64,000 bases of DNA. Source: Tetzosporium hominis. Lineage in GTDB: Bacteria; Bacillota; Bacilli; Bacillales_A; Planococcaceae. The DNA lies in the NCBI RefSeq assembly GCF_002265435.1, contig NZ_NOKQ01000348.1, positions 41,242 to 105,241 on the forward strand, given 5' to 3'. Below are positions 9,376 to 17,138 of this stretch, piece after piece; within the stretch, counting starts at the first letter, position 1; each line of letters starts with the position of its first letter. The notes beneath the pieces are model-generated. The model was not told the DNA's origin and ran no database searches. It saw only the letters and a program-made list of their open reading frames with translations. The position numbers and the translations under genes are program-made.

Positions 9376-10224
9376 TATATCTACTTCGATTTCACCTGTG
9401 AATACAATTGTTGCTGGACCGCGCATGTAGATGGTCTCTTCAGAATAATAGATGTCCAAATCTCCACCAAGGAGGTGGACAGTGATCCACGTTTCGGGAT
9501 CACAGTGACCATTTACTACAGAGGCGGCGACTGCTGCACAAGCACCTGTACCACAAGCAAGCGTTTCTCCAGATCCTCTTTCCCAAACACGCATGGAGAT
9601 TTCAGTAGGGGAATGGACTACCACAAACTCCGTATTGATTCGTTGTGGGAAGGAAGGGTGAAGTTCAAAAGCAGCGCCTAACTTTGGAAGGTCAAGTGAT
9701 TCAATTTCTTCCATGAAAACAACACCGTGTGGATTTCCCATACTCAGGGTTGTAATTGGAAAAGTCCCTTGTGAAGTGTCAAATGGATGAGCAATCCACT
9801 GTTCTTCTTTACTGGTAACAGGGATGTCAGGAAGAGCAAAGCTTGCTGGTCCCATATCTACGGTGGCAATGCTCTCTAATGGCGTCACCGAGTTCATGAC
9901 GATGGTTTTCGGACCACTTAACGTATCGATTAGCACGGTCTCTTTTTCAGCGATTTTCGCATCGACAATATATTTGGCAACACAACGGATCGCATTGCCA
10001 CACATTCGACCTTCACTTCCGTCTGCATTATACATGCGCATGCGAGCATCTGCCGAATCTGTTGGGTCAATGATTACAAGTCCGTCACCTCCGATACCAA
10101 AGTGGCGGTCTGCCAGTTGAATGGCCAATTGTTCGGCTTGCTCAGCAGTTAATTTATAGTCAAAGCCATTGATATAGACATAGTCATTACCGGCTCCTTG
10201 CATCTTGGTGAATGATAGTTTCAT
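9373..10224 (-). CDS. dapF: Diaminopimelate epimerase
   Basis: The 283-residue enzyme interconverts LL- and meso-diaminopimelate for lysine and peptidoglycan synthesis. The two catalytic cysteines are present: Cys75 in RMCGNAIRCV and Cys224 in LACGTGACA. Both DapF half-barrels and the KMQGAGNDYV N-terminus are intact. GAGGGG precedes ATG 10224. It appears monocistronic, and no lysine riboswitch is visible upstream. Confidence 0.96.
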   Translation of the reverse strand: MKLSFTKMQGAGNDYVYINGFDYKLTAEQAEQLAIQLADRHFGIGGDGLVIIDPTDSADARMRMYNADGSEGRMCGNAIRCVAKYIVDAKIAEKETVLIDTLSGPKTIVMNSVTPLESIATVDMGPASFALPDIPVTSKEEQWIAHPFDTSQGTFPITTLSMGNPHGVVFMEEIESLDLPKLGAAFELHPSFPQRINTEFVVVHSPTEISMRVWERGSGETLACGTGACAAVAASVVNGHCDPETWITVHLLGGDLDIYYSEETIYMRGPATIVFTGEIEVDI

Positions 10225-10288
10225 GGGGGCCCCTCGTTTCTTTTAGATTGTTTAGTCTATTGTAGTGGAAAGAGAGCGAAGAGGAAAT

Positions 10289-10313
10289 GAAAAAACCAGC
10301 CAAGTGGCTGGTT
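10289..10313 (-). terminator. Terminator of the zinc metallopeptidase gene
   Basis: Minus-strand stem AACCAGCC/GGCTGGTT with a 4-nt loop is followed by TTTTTTC. It abuts the stop codon. Confidence 0.8.
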
Positions 10314-11148
10314 ATGGACCGCTGTTGAATGTGTCGCCACCTTGTATGGTGCCGTTTTCGTAACCTTTATAGAACCAAGATTTTCGTTGTTCTGAAGTTC
10401 CGTGGGTGAAGCTTTCTTCTACAACATACCCTTGCGCACGTTTCTGAAGCGTATCATCACCTACCGCTGCAGCAGCAGCTAGGGCTTCATCGATGTCGCC
10501 TTCTTCTAAGTATCCAAGGCCTTCAGCGTGGTGAGCCCAGACGCCTGAGAAATAATCTGCCTGTAGTTCAAAGCGCACCAAATATTTATTGAACTCTTCT
10601 TCAGATAGTCGTTGACGTAGTGGCATGACCTTATCGGTAGTACCTAACAGTGTCTGAACATGGTGTCCAACTTCGTGTGCGACTACATAGGCCATCGCAA
10701 AGTCGCCAGGAGCGTTATATTTTGTAGAAAGTTCCGTATAAAAACTCAGATCAATGTACAACTTATAATCCCCTGGACAGTAGAACGGGCCAACGGAAGC
10801 ACCAGCCGTTCCACAAGCGGAGTCCACTTGTCCTGTGTACAATACTAAAGTGGGTTCCGTGTATTCTAGTCCATTTTCTTCAAAAATCTCTGTCCAGATT
10901 CGCTCCGTATCAGCGAGTACGACTGAAACGAATTCAGCAGCTTCATCTTCTTGTGCTGTAGTTTGTGCAGGAGCCGCTGTCTGACCGCCTGAAATCTGAT
11001 CCAGTACGACACCTGGGTCTCCACTCATAAATGCAAAAATAATAGCGATAATTAGTCCTAGACCTCCACCGATTCCGGCAATTCCTTTTCCGCCCATCCC
11101 TCGTCGGTCATCAACATTACTGCTTCGTGCTCTTCCTTGCCATTTCAT
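10312..11148 (-). CDS. Membrane-anchored neutral zinc metallopeptidase (YpfJ type)
   Basis: The 278-residue protein belongs to the putative neutral zinc metallopeptidase family. A basic N-terminal tail is followed by a Gly/Ile-rich membrane segment (about residues 23-41). The zinc-binding H-E-x-x-H is VVAHEVGHH with His158, Glu159 and His162. Further family stretches are ACGTAGASVGPFYCPGD and FELQADYFSG. The catalytic domain is probably outside the cell. Its substrate is unknown. It is transcribed away from the FAD oxidoreductase. Confidence 0.88.
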   Translation of the reverse strand: MKWQGRARSSNVDDRRGMGGKGIAGIGGGLGLIIAIIFAFMSGDPGVVLDQISGGQTAAPAQTTAQEDEAAEFVSVVLADTERIWTEIFEENGLEYTEPTLVLYTGQVDSACGTAGASVGPFYCPGDYKLYIDLSFYTELSTKYNAPGDFAMAYVVAHEVGHHVQTLLGTTDKVMPLRQRLSEEEFNKYLVRFELQADYFSGVWAHHAEGLGYLEEGDIDEALAAAAAVGDDTLQKRAQGYVVEESFTHGTSEQRKSWFYKGYENGTIQGGDTFNSGP

Positions 11149-11271
11149 AGAGCTCCCTCATTTCTTATACAAATTCTATTCTTCTATTCCCACATGACAC
11201 GGACCTTAGACAAGACCCTTAAGTTTTTTTTCCGATTTGATTGCTTTATACTAGGTAAGAGGAGGGATGAC

Positions 11272-12318
11272 ATGCAATTTCAAATTGTTGGTGGTGGGAT
11301 TGCTGGTGCATCTATCGCGTATCATTTAGTAAAAGACGGACATGACGTAACCATATATGACCGATTAGATAAAGGGCAGGCCACTCAAGTTTCAGCTGGA
11401 ATCATTTCGCCTTGGGTGTCTCAAAGAAGAAATAAACTGTGGTATGAACTCGTTCGCACAGGAGCCGCGTATTATCCCACTTTTATAGAAGAGTTAGAGA
11501 ACTTAACAGGAAGCAAAACAGGCTACAAAAAGACAGGGGCTGTGCTTTTTTTTAGAGATGAGATTGTCCTTCCAAAAGCATTTAAACGGATCCTTTCGAA
11601 GCAACAAGACGCTCCGGAAATGGGGGAGTTGAGTTACCTGACTCCAGAAAGACAGCGTGAGTTATTTCCGAAGTTGACGACTGAATTTCCAGCACTTTTT
11701 TTGACAGGAGCTGGAATGGTAAACGGAGCGCAACTCCTAGATGCTTTGAAGAAAGCAATTGTGCAGTTAGGCGGCAAGTGGATTTCATCAAATGCAGTTC
11801 CTGAATCAGGACAAGGAATAACGGTTTATACGGCGGGTGCTTGGGGGAATGAATATCAAAAAAAAGTTCCGATCTCACATCAACGAGCGCAGCTTCTTCA
11901 CTTCACTTTAGAATCAGACGAGGTATACCCCGTAGTCATGGGGTTGAAGACGCATTATATCGTATCATTTGGAAACGGTAGATTTGCAATCGGAACCACT
12001 CATGAAGACACAGAGTCATTTGACAGTAGTCCAACAGCGGAAGCGAAAGCTGAATTACTGGACCTTGCTAAGATGTACTTCCCTGGACAAGAGTTGAAAG
12101 AGCTAGAGATGGCAGTGGGACTGCGTCCTTATACACCTAATTTCTTGCCAGTTATCGAGTACGTTAATGAGCAAACAATCGTTGTGAACGGCTTAGGTTC
12201 GTCTGGTCTAACAGCTGCCCCGATTTTAGGGAAAGAGTTAAGTGCCAACTATTCGAACAAACCTGTTCGCTTGCCTTTGGAAGCCTTTCGATTGGAGGAG
12301 GGAACAGATGGCTTATAA
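11272..12318 (+). CDS. FAD-dependent oxidoreductase (DadA/glycine oxidase type)
   Basis: The 348-residue enzyme begins with an FAD dinucleotide-binding motif VGGGIAGASIAYHL and ends with GLGSSGLTAAPILGKEL, as in D-amino acid and glycine oxidase relatives. Start ATG 11272 has an ideal AGGAGGG 5-11 nt upstream; the open frame extends further 5' but has no site there. It should oxidise an amine or amino acid, identity unknown. Its last 11 nt overlap the next gene, so the two are translationally linked. Confidence 0.87.
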   Translation: MQFQIVGGGIAGASIAYHLVKDGHDVTIYDRLDKGQATQVSAGIISPWVSQRRNKLWYELVRTGAAYYPTFIEELENLTGSKTGYKKTGAVLFFRDEIVLPKAFKRILSKQQDAPEMGELSYLTPERQRELFPKLTTEFPALFLTGAGMVNGAQLLDALKKAIVQLGGKWISSNAVPESGQGITVYTAGAWGNEYQKKVPISHQRAQLLHFTLESDEVYPVVMGLKTHYIVSFGNGRFAIGTTHEDTESFDSSPTAEAKAELLDLAKMYFPGQELKELEMAVGLRPYTPNFLPVIEYVNEQTIVVNGLGSSGLTAAPILGKELSANYSNKPVRLPLEAFRLEEGTDGL

Positions 12319-12592
12319 AATTGCATACTATCATGTGGAACGCCAAATTGATTTTTATTTTGTACAGAAGAGAGAGGAGTTTACGGAATATTTGCATGCA
12401 ACGCCTGAAGGGATCTATTGTGAAAGACGCAGTTATTCATGGCAACAGTTGCACGATATTTCTTACAAACCCTTTTCAAGCGGGGAAGGTCTTCTTTATT
12501 TGCACACATTCCAAGGGATGTTCAGTTACCGAGTAAAAGACAATCCTAAACACTTTTTAGACTATGTCAGAGAGCAAGTGAAACAAAAGTAG
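12308..12592 (+). CDS. Hypothetical protein, 94 residues
   Basis: I do not recognise this protein. It starts MAYKIAYYHVERQIDFYF, is rich in Tyr and Phe, has no membrane segment and no Cys motif beyond one Cys near residue 38, and looks like a small beta-rich domain. GGAGGAGGG lies just before ATG 12308 inside the preceding FAD enzyme gene, and the frames overlap, so it is a genuine gene in a two-gene operon. Confidence 0.75.
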   Translation: MAYKIAYYHVERQIDFYFVQKREEFTEYLHATPEGIYCERRSYSWQQLHDISYKPFSSGEGLLYLHTFQGMFSYRVKDNPKHFLDYVREQVKQK

Positions 12593-12645
12593 ATGAAACT
12601 TCTTGTCTTGTGAACCGTAATAGTAAGTGAAAGGGAGGCGTTGAA

Positions 12646-12963
12646 ATGTTAGTAACTACTACAAATACGGTAGAAGGTAAAAAAATTGCAACGTATCACG
12701 GAATTGTTACAGGGGAAGCCATTATGGGGGCCAACGTTGTACGTGATCTATTTGCATCTGTCACTGATATCGTAGGAGGTCGGAGTTCTGCTTACGAGAA
12801 CAAATTATCCGAAGGCCGCCAAATTGCTCTTGAAGAAATGAAAGTGAAAGCTAGTCAAATGGGTGCAGACGCTGTTATTGCAGTGGATCTTGATTTTGAG
12901 ACACTGCGTGAAGGCATGATGATGTGCATCGCGACAGGAACAGCCGTTACATTTGAGAAGTAG
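12646..12963 (+). CDS. YbjQ family (UPF0145) protein
   Basis: The 105-residue protein matches the YbjQ/UPF0145 family of small pentameric, putative heavy-metal-binding domain proteins: TTTNTVEGKKIATYHGIVTG at the N-terminus and MGADAVIAVDLDFETL later on. GGGAGG is correctly spaced from ATG 12646. The biochemical role of the family is not settled. Confidence 0.9.
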   Translation: MLVTTTNTVEGKKIATYHGIVTGEAIMGANVVRDLFASVTDIVGGRSSAYENKLSEGRQIALEEMKVKASQMGADAVIAVDLDFETLREGMMMCIATGTAVTFEK

Positions 12964-12965
12964 AA

Positions 12966-13006
12966 AAAACATCCGTTTCGAGTTACTCGAGACGGATGTT
13001 TTCTTT
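12966..13006. terminator. Bidirectional terminator
   Basis: Arms AACATCCGT and ACGGATGTT enclose an inner CGAG/CTCG helix. It separates the convergent ybjQ-like and yihY-like genes. Confidence 0.8.
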
Positions 13007-13819
13007 TCTTGTCTGATAAGAAGTGGCGTTAATTAGGCCGCCGATAAGTAAAACAGCTGCTGATAAATACAGCCAAATCATCAAGATGATAATCCCAGCA
13101 AGCTGACCATAAATTTGAGTGTACGATACATAGCCAACCACTTGGCCATAAAACCACGAAATAAACTGCCAGCTAAGTGTTGTAAATAATGCCCCCGGAA
13201 CAATAGTGCGAAGAGCTAATCGTTTTTTAGGCAAAATCGAGTAAAAGAACAAGAAGAATAAGAATAAGAAAAGACTTCCAGTGATCCACTTTAAAATAGG
13301 CCACAATGTAATCCACAAGGACCATGTCTCTAATTCACCTGCTTGAGCCACGAACCACAGCAGTCCTTTTTCTACGATGGGAACAAATAAAGATACAGGA
13401 ATCATAATCATAAAGATGGCAGTTACTCCAAGGTCATGAAGAAGAGTCCGCCAAAAAGGGAGAGTAGTCTCTTTTTCATACGCTGCAGCAAAGCTTCTAG
13501 CCAGTGACTGGACAGCCATACTCGCAAGCCAGAATGCAGAAATTAAACTGATGGAAAGGACACCACTTTGGTTCCCTTCCAAGATTCGTAACACATTGTT
13601 CTCGATAAAGGTATATGTATTTCCAGGAGCGTAAGGTTCAATAAACAATAATAGAGAATCTAAATTGATGGGTAAAAAATTAAGTAGAGATAGAACAAAT
13701 AATAAGAATGGGAAAATCGAGAGCATTAAATAGTAGGCTGTTTGTGCGGCTTGATCATAATAACGTTCCGAAAAAAAACGACCAAGTGCCGTTTTAGTTG
13801 TACTCATAAGCTGTTGCAT
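12983..13819 (-). CDS. YihY/virulence factor BrkB family membrane protein
   Basis: The 278-residue integral membrane protein has about six transmembrane helices. The family signatures are AQTAYYLMLSIFPFLLFV near the N-terminus and IYGQLAGIIILMIWLYLSA near the C-terminus. ATG 13819 is preferred because GGGTG lies 6 nt upstream; the reading frame opens further 5' without support. Function is unknown despite the old RNase BN label. A second member is at 37159-38136. Confidence 0.88.
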   Translation of the reverse strand: MQQLMSTTKTALGRFFSERYYDQAAQTAYYLMLSIFPFLLFVLSLLNFLPINLDSLLLFIEPYAPGNTYTFIENNVLRILEGNQSGVLSISLISAFWLASMAVQSLARSFAAAYEKETTLPFWRTLLHDLGVTAIFMIMIPVSLFVPIVEKGLLWFVAQAGELETWSLWITLWPILKWITGSLFLFLFFLFFYSILPKKRLALRTIVPGALFTTLSWQFISWFYGQVVGYVSYTQIYGQLAGIIILMIWLYLSAAVLLIGGLINATSYQTRKENIRLE

Positions 13820-13891
13820 TATCATCACCCGTTTTCTAAAAACTATATCGTAAAGATAGCAGTGTCCTATAGTATACGCAAGAAATTGGAC

Positions 13892-13920
13892 GAGGGACAT
13901 GTCAAAATGACATGTCCCTC
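13892..13920. repeat. Perfect 13-bp hairpin without T tract
   Basis: GAGGGACATGTCA (13892-13904) and its exact complement (13908-13920) flank AAA. No T run follows on either strand, so it is a weak terminator candidate; it lies in the 5' untranslated region of the yihY-like gene. Confidence 0.6.
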
Positions 13921-13982
13921 TAGTATGGTAAAACGATTAAATTGAATTTTATTAAAAACTTCTGATTGCCGCGGAAATTGTT

Positions 13983-14060
13983 CTACTGGTGTCTTCTAAC
14001 TTAAGCAACGAAAACCCTACCTACTTTTTCGTCATTGCGGCCCTATAGCCGCGCCAGTAA
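13983..14060 (-). ncRNA. Possible structured leader RNA or interspersed repeat
   Basis: Read on the minus strand, ACTGG (near 14054-14058) pairs with CCAGT (13985-13989), enclosing two hairpins: GCGGC/GCCGC (14037-14052) and CGAAAA/TTTTCG (14009-14031). The three-way junction sits in a 337-nt non-coding gap between aspartate kinase and yihY, downstream of a minus-strand promoter. I do not recognise the class. It could also be a genome-wide repeat. Confidence 0.35.
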
Positions 14061-14131
14061 AGAATAAGCATCTTCAAAAACATGAGCAGAATGCCAGATT
14101 CAACTCAATAGTCTAACCATTTAACTTCCTC

Positions 14132-14160
14132 ATCTTACCAAAGAATAGTTGTTCTGTCAA
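14132..14160 (-). promoter_or_regulatory. Consensus-like SigA promoter on the minus strand
   Basis: TTGACA (plus coordinates 14155-14160) and TAAGAT (14132-14137) are separated by exactly 17 bp. The -35 element overlaps the aspartate kinase stop codon. A transcript would start near 14125 and give yihY an untranslated leader of about 305 nt. Confidence 0.55.
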
Positions 14161-15512
14161 ACTCGTAGCTTGACAGGCTGAAAGAACGCATCGTAAAGTG
14201 CCCGCACGATTTTCTCTTTATCTTTCTCAAGAACTCCAAATACAAGACTCACTTCGGAGGAGCCTTGATTGATCATTTCAATGTTGGCTCCTGTCTGAGA
14301 AATCGCTGCTGTAGCCCGAGCGGCAAGGCCAGTAGAGTTTCGCATTCCTTCACCAACTAGTACAATCATGGACAGACCGTGTTTAAAATAGGCCACTTCA
14401 GCTCCAAGCTCTTGAAGGACTCGATTCACAATGCGTTGTTCTTTTTTCGGAGTCAAGTAGTGACTCCGGATGATGACCGATATGTCATCGAGTCCCGAAG
14501 GTGTATGTTCATAAGAGATACCTTCTTCTTCGATAATCTGAAGTAGCTTTCTACCAAATCCGAGCTCCCTGTTCATCAAATACTTGCTCACATACAAAAT
14601 AGAGAAGCCTTCGTCTGCAGTGAGACCTGTCACGGGACGGTCAGTAAGTAATCGATGCGCTACAATCTTAGTACCAGGTGCACTAGGGTTGTTTGTATTT
14701 TTTATTTCTACTGGAATTTGTTTTCGGTACACAGGCATCAGTGCTTCGTCATGAATCACAGTAAAACCCGCATAAGACAGTTCGCGCATCTCTCTATACG
14801 TAATGAGCTCGATTTGCTCAGGTCGATCAATGATATTTGGATTGGCAGCGTAGACAAAATCTACATCTGTAAAGTTTTCGTACAGTTCTGCATCGACTGC
14901 TGCAGCAAGTATGGAACCTGTAATATCCGAGCCACCTCGTTCAAATGTACGCAGCTTGCCGCTCTGAGTATAGCCGTAAAAGCCTGGGACTACGAGAATT
15001 TCAGTTGTGTCTTTCAACTTTCGAAGTTCTTTATACGAGTCTTCAAGGAGTTGAGCCCGCTCACCCGGTTCTGTCATTAAAAGACTAATGTCTTGAGGGT
15101 CCGCAAAGCGAGCCGGCAGGCCTTGTGAAGACAGGTAGGCTGCAAAAAAGCGCGCACTAAATTCTTCTCCCAATGCTTTGACTGCATCTAACCGACTGTT
15201 GACGTCTCCTTCACTCGAGCCCAGTCGGGTCGATAGCTCGGTTGTGACCAATTCGACGAGTTCCACAGGTAAATCGAGGTCTTGTTGGATAGAAGTGAAG
15301 CGCTCTATAACTTGGAGTGCAGAGTTTTGAGATTGAGAATCATAAAATGCCTCGATCAAAAGGTCTGTAACTTTTTGGTCGTTAGAAAACCGTTTTCCAG
15401 GAGCAGACACCACTACAATGCGTCGTGTTGGATTCGCGGTCACAATGGCTTTTACTTTTTCAAATTGACGTGCATTCGCCATAGATGTACCACCAAATTT
15501 ACAAACGATCAT
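14157..15512 (-). CDS. yclM: Aspartate kinase (YclM type)
   Basis: The 451-residue enzyme phosphorylates L-aspartate at the start of lysine, threonine and methionine synthesis. The kinase signature CKFGGTSMA is at the N-terminus and FERGGSDITGSI lies mid-protein; two ACT domains occupy the last 150 residues (for example GEGMRNSTGLAARA). The length and architecture match the YclM (aspartokinase III) type rather than the shorter alpha/beta bacillal enzymes. GGGGAA precedes ATG 15512. No lysine riboswitch is evident. Confidence 0.92.
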   Translation of the reverse strand: MIVCKFGGTSMANARQFEKVKAIVTANPTRRIVVVSAPGKRFSNDQKVTDLLIEAFYDSQSQNSALQVIERFTSIQQDLDLPVELVELVTTELSTRLGSSEGDVNSRLDAVKALGEEFSARFFAAYLSSQGLPARFADPQDISLLMTEPGERAQLLEDSYKELRKLKDTTEILVVPGFYGYTQSGKLRTFERGGSDITGSILAAAVDAELYENFTDVDFVYAANPNIIDRPEQIELITYREMRELSYAGFTVIHDEALMPVYRKQIPVEIKNTNNPSAPGTKIVAHRLLTDRPVTGLTADEGFSILYVSKYLMNRELGFGRKLLQIIEEEGISYEHTPSGLDDISVIIRSHYLTPKKEQRIVNRVLQELGAEVAYFKHGLSMIVLVGEGMRNSTGLAARATAAISQTGANIEMINQGSSEVSLVFGVLEKDKEKIVRALYDAFFQPVKLRV

Positions 15513-15654
15513 AGCTGTTCCCCCTCGGATTGTTCTGTGTGTAAAAACAAATGAATGTTATGAGTGTACAAAAGGGTGCGAGGGAAGTCAATAAAATTAA
15601 TTTTTATGACAGCGTTTACAAGTTGTCTGAAAGTATTGACAATAAAAAATAGCT

Positions 15655-15925
15655 TGTTAGACTAAGAATAACTTCAGATCGATTCAACTATTTGGATAGA
15701 GACATGTTAAAAAAATCGTGTGTTTTAGAGAGCTGATGGTCGGTGAAAATCAGTCGCACCTTTTTTAATTCCACTCTTGAATAGGCAGACGGAAATGTCT
15801 GTCCGTGTAGAAGACGTTACCTTCTTTTCATTAAGATACTGACTGCAGTCAGTAAATGAGGGTGGTACCGCGTGAGCAAAGCTCTTCGCCCCTTGTCAGA
15901 GGACAAGGTGTGAAGAGCTTTTTTC
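15655..15925 (+). promoter_or_regulatory. T-box riboswitch of the serine operon
   Basis: The leader contains the Stem I apical pattern AGAGAGCTGATGG with GGTGAAAATCAG, the universal GGTGGTACCGCG (about 15861-15872), and a terminator (arms 15880-15887 and 15912-15919, then T6). A candidate specifier is TCC (15770-15772, followed by A), a serine codon, which fits the downstream genes. Uncharged tRNA-Ser should promote readthrough. Confidence 0.92.
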
Positions 15926-15971
15926 AATTGGTGACGATACTGAAGAAGATTTCTATTAGGGAGATGACGTC

Positions 15972-17138
15972 ATGTTAACGGAACAAATGATACTACGTAT
16001 ACCAGGACCGACACCGGTTCCTCCTCGTGTGCAACTTGCTATGCAACAGCCAATGATAGGGCACCGTGATCCGGAAACGAGCGATTTGTTGAAACAAGTC
16101 GGGCCGGGACTCCAACAGTTATTTGGAACGACTCAACAAGTTTCCATTGTGGCTGGAAGTGGCACGTCTGGGCTTGAAGCGGCAGTTATCAATACAGTTG
16201 CTCCTGGTGAGAAAGTCATCGTCTGTGTGACAGGCGCTTTTGGAGAACGATTTGTCTCAATCTGCAAAAGTTATGAAATAGATGTTGTCGTGTTAGAAGA
16301 GCAGTGGGGAGAAGCTGTAAATGCGGACCGTCTGAAAAAATCGCTTCTCGAGCATTCGGATGTCACAGCTGTATTTCTGACCTACTGTGAAACGTCTACA
16401 GGTGTCTTGAATCCCATTGAAAAGCTCTCAAGTGTCGTCCATAAGTATTCAGATGCTCTAGTAATAGTCGATGCCGTTTCATGTTTAGGTGGCGTCGAAA
16501 CGAAGTTGGATGACTGGGGACTCGATATCGTTGTCACAGGGTCACAAAAGGCTCTAATGCTTCCTGGAGGTCTGATGTTCGTTGCTTTCAGTGAGCGAGC
16601 TCGGGCGAAAATGGAAGCGAACCCTCGACCGAGGTTTTACCTCGATTTACTGAAGTATGACAAGGCTTCAAAAGAATTTTCGACTCCTTTCACTCCAGCG
16701 ACTTCACTTCTTTTCGGCTTACAGGAAGTAGTGCAGCTTCTGGCTGAAGAAACGATTGAAGGGGTCTATGATCGTCACCGATTGATGCGGGAGATGACTA
16801 GACGAGGTCTAGAGGCCATGAACTTAAACCTTTTGGCAACAGATGCCGTGGCTTCACCGACAGTTACAGCGTTCACTGTTCCAACGGTAGAAGCAAAACA
16901 AGTCCGAAAAGCGTTAAAAGAGCAGTTTGGCATTCGAATTGCTGCGGGGCAAGGCCATCAAAAAGACACAGTCCTTCGTATAGGTCACATGGGATATTGC
17001 ACAGCTACTGATGTGTTAACTGTTCTCACTGCTCTTGAAATCGTTCTGATGGATCTGGGGCACACGTTCTCTCCAGGTGCTGGTACTGTCGCTGCTCAAC
17101 AAGTCTTTTTAAAGAAAGGAACTGGTGTACATGTTTAA
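15972..17138 (+). CDS. Class V aminotransferase in the serine operon
   Basis: The 388-residue PLP enzyme belongs to the serine-glyoxylate/alanine-glyoxylate (PucG-like) branch: RIPGPTPVPPRV at the N-terminus, GSGTSGLEAAV, and the PLP lysine in VVTGSQKALMLPGG. It follows a serine T-box and overlaps serA by 8 nt, so it most probably supplies phosphoserine or serine from the SerA product, in place of a classical SerC. That is inference. Its last residues continue past the usual end of the fold. GGGAGAT lies before ATG 15972. Confidence 0.85.
   Translation: MLTEQMILRIPGPTPVPPRVQLAMQQPMIGHRDPETSDLLKQVGPGLQQLFGTTQQVSIVAGSGTSGLEAAVINTVAPGEKVIVCVTGAFGERFVSICKSYEIDVVVLEEQWGEAVNADRLKKSLLEHSDVTAVFLTYCETSTGVLNPIEKLSSVVHKYSDALVIVDAVSCLGGVETKLDDWGLDIVVTGSQKALMLPGGLMFVAFSERARAKMEANPRPRFYLDLLKYDKASKEFSTPFTPATSLLFGLQEVVQLLAEETIEGVYDRHRLMREMTRRGLEAMNLNLLATDAVASPTVTAFTVPTVEAKQVRKALKEQFGIRIAAGQGHQKDTVLRIGHMGYCTATDVLTVLTALEIVLMDLGHTFSPGAGTVAAQQVFLKKGTGVHV

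Noticed and set aside
9475..9681. Open frames antisense to dapF and similar long antisense frames elsewhere
   Set aside because: They lack ribosome binding sites and their sequence follows from the codon use of the conserved gene on the other strand.
12254..12270. CGAAC-N6-GTTCG resembling a LexA box
   Set aside because: The spacing is 6, not the 4 of the Gram-positive SOS box, and it lies inside the coding region of the FAD oxidoreductase.
13950..14095. Short minus-strand peptides such as one reading YWRGYRAAMTKK
   Set aside because: The frames have stops, no ribosome binding site and no recognisable domain, so I treat the segment as RNA or repeat rather than a gene.
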